64,000 bases of DNA, taken from the NCBI RefSeq assembly GCF_017877135.1, contig NZ_JAGIPH010000014.1, positions 1 through 64,000 of the forward strand, read 5' to 3'. This DNA comes from Neorhizobium galegae. Its GTDB lineage: Bacteria; Pseudomonadota; Alphaproteobacteria; Rhizobiales; Rhizobiaceae. This document shows, piece by piece, positions 61,297 to 64,000 of the stretch. The notes beneath the pieces are model-generated. The model made no database searches and had not been told where the DNA came from. It saw only the letters and a list, made by a program, of their open reading frames with translations. Every line of letters begins with the position of its first letter. Within the stretch, counting starts at the first letter, position 1. The position numbers were made by a program, and so were the translations under genes.

Positions 61297-62444
61297 TCCG
61301 CAAAACTCCCGTCCTGATGGCGCCAGATCGGGTTGCGCCAGCGGTGCCCTTCCTTGGCGCGTTCGATCACGTAGTCCTCGTTTACCTCGATCCCGAGGCC
61401 CGGCCCCTGTGGGATCGCCACCATGCCATCGGCATAGGCGAAGACCTCCGGGTTGGAGATATAGTCGAGGATGTCGTTGCTGGCATTGTAATGAATGCCG
61501 AGGCTCTGCTCCTGAATGAAGGCATTGTGGCTGACGGCATCCACCTGCAGGCAGGCGGCAAGCGCAATCGGGCCGAGCGGGCAATGCGGCGCCAGCGCCA
61601 CGTCATAGGCTTCCGCCATCGCCGCGATCTTGCGGCATTCGGTGATGCCGCCGGCATGCGACAGGTCCGGCTGAATGATGTCGACGAAGCCGTCCGCCAG
61701 CACCTGCTTGAAGTCCCAGCGCGAATAGAGCCGCTCGCCGAGCGCGATCGGGGTCGAGCAATGATTGACGATGTCGCGCAGCGCCTCGCGGTTTTCCGAG
61801 AGCACCGGCTCCTCGATGAACATCAGCTTGTAGGGATCGAGTTCCTTGGCCAGAACCTTGGCCATCGGCTTCTGCACGCGCCCGTGAAAATCGACGCCGA
61901 TGCCGATATGCGGGCCGATCGCATCACGAATGGTCGCGATGGTCTCGACTGCCTTGTCGATCTTTTCCCAGCTGTCGACGATCTGCAACTCCTCGCAGCC
62001 GTTGAGCTTGATCGCCTTGAAGCCGCGGGCCACCACCTCGCGCGCATTGCGCGCCACATCGCTCGGCCGATCGCCGCCGATCCAGGAATAGACCTTGATC
62101 CGGTCGCGCAGCTGGCCGCCGAGCAGCGAATGGATCGGCTGGCCGAGCGCCTTGCCCTTGATGTCCCAGAGCGCCTGGTCGATGCCGGCAAGCGCGCTCA
62201 TGTGCACGGCGCCGCCGCGATAGAAGCCGCCGCGATAAAGCACCGTCCAGTGATCCTCGATCAGGAACGGGTCCTTGCCGATGAGGTAGTCCTCCAACTC
62301 ATGCACGGCCGCCTGCACCGTCAGGGCGCGGCCTTCCACCACCGGTTCGCCCCACCCGACGATGCCTTCGTCGGTCTCGATCTTCAGGAACAGCCACCGG
62401 GGCGGCACGATATAGGTGGTCAGCTTGGTGATCTTCATGGGCAT
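61290..62444 (-). CDS. dgoD: D-galactonate dehydratase (enolase superfamily)
   Basis: 384 residues, the family's normal size. The sequence follows E. coli DgoD closely: KITKLTTY, FLKIETDEGIVGWGEPVVEG, GIDQALWDIKGK, SWIGGDRPSDV, the metal-site GVDFHGRVQKPMAKVL and FIEEPVL, DLSHAGGITECRKIA, LAPHCPLGPIALAACLQ, and a C-terminal WRNPIWRHQDGSFAEW. It dehydrates D-galactonate to 2-dehydro-3-deoxy-D-galactonate in the De Ley-Doudoroff pathway. The kinase and aldolase are not in the window. A start at ATG 62438, two codons in, is also possible. Confidence 0.95.
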   Translation of the reverse strand: MPMKITKLTTYIVPPRWLFLKIETDEGIVGWGEPVVEGRALTVQAAVHELEDYLIGKDPFLIEDHWTVLYRGGFYRGGAVHMSALAGIDQALWDIKGKALGQPIHSLLGGQLRDRIKVYSWIGGDRPSDVARNAREVVARGFKAIKLNGCEELQIVDSWEKIDKAVETIATIRDAIGPHIGIGVDFHGRVQKPMAKVLAKELDPYKLMFIEEPVLSENREALRDIVNHCSTPIALGERLYSRWDFKQVLADGFVDIIQPDLSHAGGITECRKIAAMAEAYDVALAPHCPLGPIALAACLQVDAVSHNAFIQEQSLGIHYNASNDILDYISNPEVFAYADGMVAIPQGPGLGIEVNEDYVIERAKEGHRWRNPIWRHQDGSFAEW

Positions 62445-62477
62445 ATCCGTCAGGTGAGAGAAGAGCCGGGCGGCGGC

Positions 62478-63230
62478 TCACGTCTGTTTGAGGGCGAAGG
62501 CGAGGTCGCGCGCGGCCAGGTCCAGCATGCGGGTGGAACAGTCGCGGGCGGCCGCGCCATTGCGCATCCTCAGCGCCTCCACCAGTTCGCGGTGGATATC
62601 GAGCGCCTCGTCATGGCGTTCGACGGCCTTGTTGGAGGTGGAGAGCGAATATTTGAGCGCGGCGTGGATGATGCCGGACAGCTGGCGGAACACCTGATTG
62701 TGGCTGGCGCGCAGCAGGATGGTGTGGAAGGCGACGTCCGCCTCGGTGAAGCGCTCGTTATTGCCTTCCAGTTCGCGCATGGCGACCCAGGCCTTTTCGA
62801 GATCGGCGACGTCCTGCGTCGTGGCGCGCGTCGCCGCCAGTTCAGCCGCCACCGGCTCGATGGTGCGGCGGGCCTCCAGAATGCAGCCGACCAGATCGAA
62901 ATCGTAGATCCGCGGGCCGATCCAGTCGAGCACCTGCGCGTCGAGGATATTCCAGTCCTCCTTGTCGCAGACGACGGTGCCAACGCGCGAGCGGCTCTTC
63001 ACCATGCCCTTCGAGTCGAGAATCTTCAGCGATTCGCGGATCACCGTCCGGCTGACGCCGTAGAGATCGCAGAGATCGTTTTCGCGCGGCAGCAGGGTGC
63101 CGGGTGAATAACGGTCGTCGCAGATGTCGAGCGCCAGCGCCGCGGTGACATTCTTGCTGACGCGGGGCCGCCGCCCCCGGTCGCGCCCCTCATCGCCATC
63201 CCGACCGACCGCTCTCTCTTCCACCAGCAT
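62478..63230 (-). CDS. GntR-family regulator (FadR/FCD subfamily, DgoR-like)
   Basis: 250 residues from ATG 63230; an upstream GTG at 63299 would add 23 residues. The winged helix shows LPRENDLCDLYGVSRTVIRESLKIL followed by KGMVKSRSRVGTVV, and the FCD domain FHTILLRASHNQVFRQL. E. coli DgoR has this architecture and responds to galactonate. It is 33 bp upstream of dgoD on the same strand and divergent from the sugar-binding-protein gene. A long inverted repeat at 63347-63379 is its likely site. Confidence 0.88.
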   Translation of the reverse strand: MLVEERAVGRDGDEGRDRGRRPRVSKNVTAALALDICDDRYSPGTLLPRENDLCDLYGVSRTVIRESLKILDSKGMVKSRSRVGTVVCDKEDWNILDAQVLDWIGPRIYDFDLVGCILEARRTIEPVAAELAATRATTQDVADLEKAWVAMRELEGNNERFTEADVAFHTILLRASHNQVFRQLSGIIHAALKYSLSTSNKAVERHDEALDIHRELVEALRMRNGAAARDCSTRMLDLAARDLAFALKQT

Positions 63231-63346
63231 CTCCCTGCCCAGCGCACTGTTCCACCCCGCCGGCATAGTACGATCCAGGGCCGAACGCCATTGTTTCACG
63301 GCCTGCCCCGATGAACGTCAACCCGCATCAGACACTGATAGCTTAT

Positions 63347-63379
63347 TCATCATACCAAGACAATTGACTGGTACGATGA
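63347..63379. promoter_or_regulatory. Candidate DgoR-type operator between GntR and AraF-like genes
   Basis: TCATCATACCA and TGGTACGATGA (11-bp arms, one mismatch) flank an 11-nt spacer. The site is between the divergent GntR (63230) and AraF-like (63435) genes. Arms one helical turn plus spacer apart fit a FadR-type dimer. It could couple uptake to the dgoD operon. Confidence 0.6.
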
Positions 63380-63434
63380 AAAAGCCTAACACTGCCACCG
63401 CTGCGGGAGAGCAGCCTTTTTGGGGAGGAAGACA

Positions 63435-64000
63435 ATGCGCTTGTTCAAGGCCGCCATTCTGGCGGGTGCCGTTGCCGTGATCGCCGCCAGCTCGGCCTTT
63501 GCGGCCGATGTGAAGATCGGCTTCGTCGTCAAGCAACCGGAGGAACCCTGGTTCCAGGACGAATGGAAGTTTGCGGAGGTAGCCGCCAAGGAAAAGGGCT
63601 TCCAGCTCGTCAAGATCGGCGCGGAAGACGGCGAAAAGGTCCAGTCGGCCATCGACAATCTCGGTGCGCAGGGCGCGCAGGGTTTCATCATCTGCACGCC
63701 GGACGTGAAGCTCGGACCCGGCATCGTGGCCAAGTCGGCTGCCAACAATCTCAAGGTCATGACGGTCGACGACCGGCTGGTCGGCGCCGATGGCAAGCCG
63801 CTGGACGCCGTTCCGCATATGGGCATCTCCGCCACCAAGATCGGCGAGGCCGTCGGTCAGGCGATCGTCGACGAGGTCAAGAAGCGGGGCTGGGACCCGA
63901 AGACGGTCGGCGCGATCCGAGTCTCCTACGACCAGCTTCCGACCGCTGTCGACCGCGTCGAAGGGGCGATTTCCATCCTGAAGGCCAACGGTTTCCCGGC
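63435..64000 (+). CDS. Sugar ABC transporter substrate-binding protein, AraF-like (truncated by window end)
   Basis: The first 188 residues are visible. After a signal peptide ending AFAA the protein matches E. coli AraF: GFVVKQPEEPWFQDEWKFA, IGAEDGEKVQSAIDNL, GFIICTPDVKLG, VMTVDDRLV and KKRGWDPKTV. AraF binds L-arabinose and also D-galactose. GGGAGGAAGAC precedes the ATG. Beside dgoD, a galactose or arabinose ligand is likely; permease and ATPase would follow outside the window. Confidence 0.9.
   Translation, partial: MRLFKAAILAGAVAVIAASSAFAADVKIGFVVKQPEEPWFQDEWKFAEVAAKEKGFQLVKIGAEDGEKVQSAIDNLGAQGAQGFIICTPDVKLGPGIVAKSAANNLKVMTVDDRLVGADGKPLDAVPHMGISATKIGEAVGQAIVDEVKKRGWDPKTVGAIRVSYDQLPTAVDRVEGAISILKANGFP

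Noticed and set aside
61317..63107. 596-codon frame antisense to dgoD and the GntR gene
   Set aside because: It spans two real genes and their spacer. The residues are His-, Arg- and Ala-rich without a recognisable fold.

Overview
The window looks like accessory DNA from an alphaproteobacterium of the Rhizobiales, most likely a rhizobial-type megaplasmid or chromid. This is inferred from high GC, dense ABC transporter operons each with a local regulator, ATGA start/stop overlaps, and rhizobial-looking transporter and regulator families. There are no ribosomal, tRNA or core housekeeping genes, no CRISPR array and no replication origin. Nearly every operon is an uptake-plus-catabolism module with its own one-component regulator.

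Layout: (1) 1-95 is the right end of an IS3-family element, followed by an orphan methyltransferase and a decayed alpha/beta hydrolase. (2) 2.6-12.7 kb is a pyrimidine/nucleoside salvage locus. On the minus strand it has an M20 N-carbamoyl amidohydrolase with an extra C-terminal domain, a class 1B-type dihydroorotate dehydrogenase and a PyrK-like reductase. On the plus strand it has an XRE regulator, then an NMT1/SsuA-type ABC transporter interleaved with a uridine-phosphorylase-like enzyme and a phosphopentomutase. A near-identical inverted repeat lies in both control regions. (3) 13.2-18.5 kb is a patchwork of MarR, AraC and HxlR regulators with SnoaL-fold proteins, an epoxide hydrolase and an SDR. 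(4) 19.2-26.1 kb is a LacI-controlled sugar ABC operon with an FAD oxidoreductase. (5) 26.9-33.1 kb is a GntR-controlled operon with a Cys/Met-type PLP enzyme and a second CUT1 transporter, ending in the tail of a lost amidohydrolase.

(6) 33.3-41 kb has a LysR regulator, an SsuABC-type transporter with an embedded ThDP enzyme, a GlcG/HbpS protein and a secreted esterase. (7) 41-49.5 kb has a GntR regulator facing an aromatic meta-cleavage module (amidohydrolase, extradiol dioxygenase, flavin hydroxylase, fumarylacetoacetase-type hydrolase) followed by a TctCBA tripartite transporter. (8) 49.6-60.4 kb lies between an IS3 relic and an IS5 relic. It carries a two-partner secretion adhesin/transporter pair, a divergent double winged-helix protein, and an AarF/DCC/photolyase-like operon in which two of the three genes are interrupted. 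(9) 60.5-64 kb has an SDR, D-galactonate dehydratase and GntR regulator facing an AraF-like sugar-binding protein cut by the window end.

Regulatory symmetry is the most repeated signal: clean inverted repeats sit in the control regions of the XRE, MarR, LacI, both FadR-type GntR, LysR and second GntR regulators. Decay is the second theme: two IS relics and one IS end, three tRNA-like repeats, a frameshifted hydrolase, an amidohydrolase tail, an amber codon and a homopolymer frameshift. I did not find a clearly new defence or mobile system. The best candidates for new biology are the pyrimidine regulon with its fused amidohydrolase, and the ThDP enzyme inside an SsuABC-type operon.
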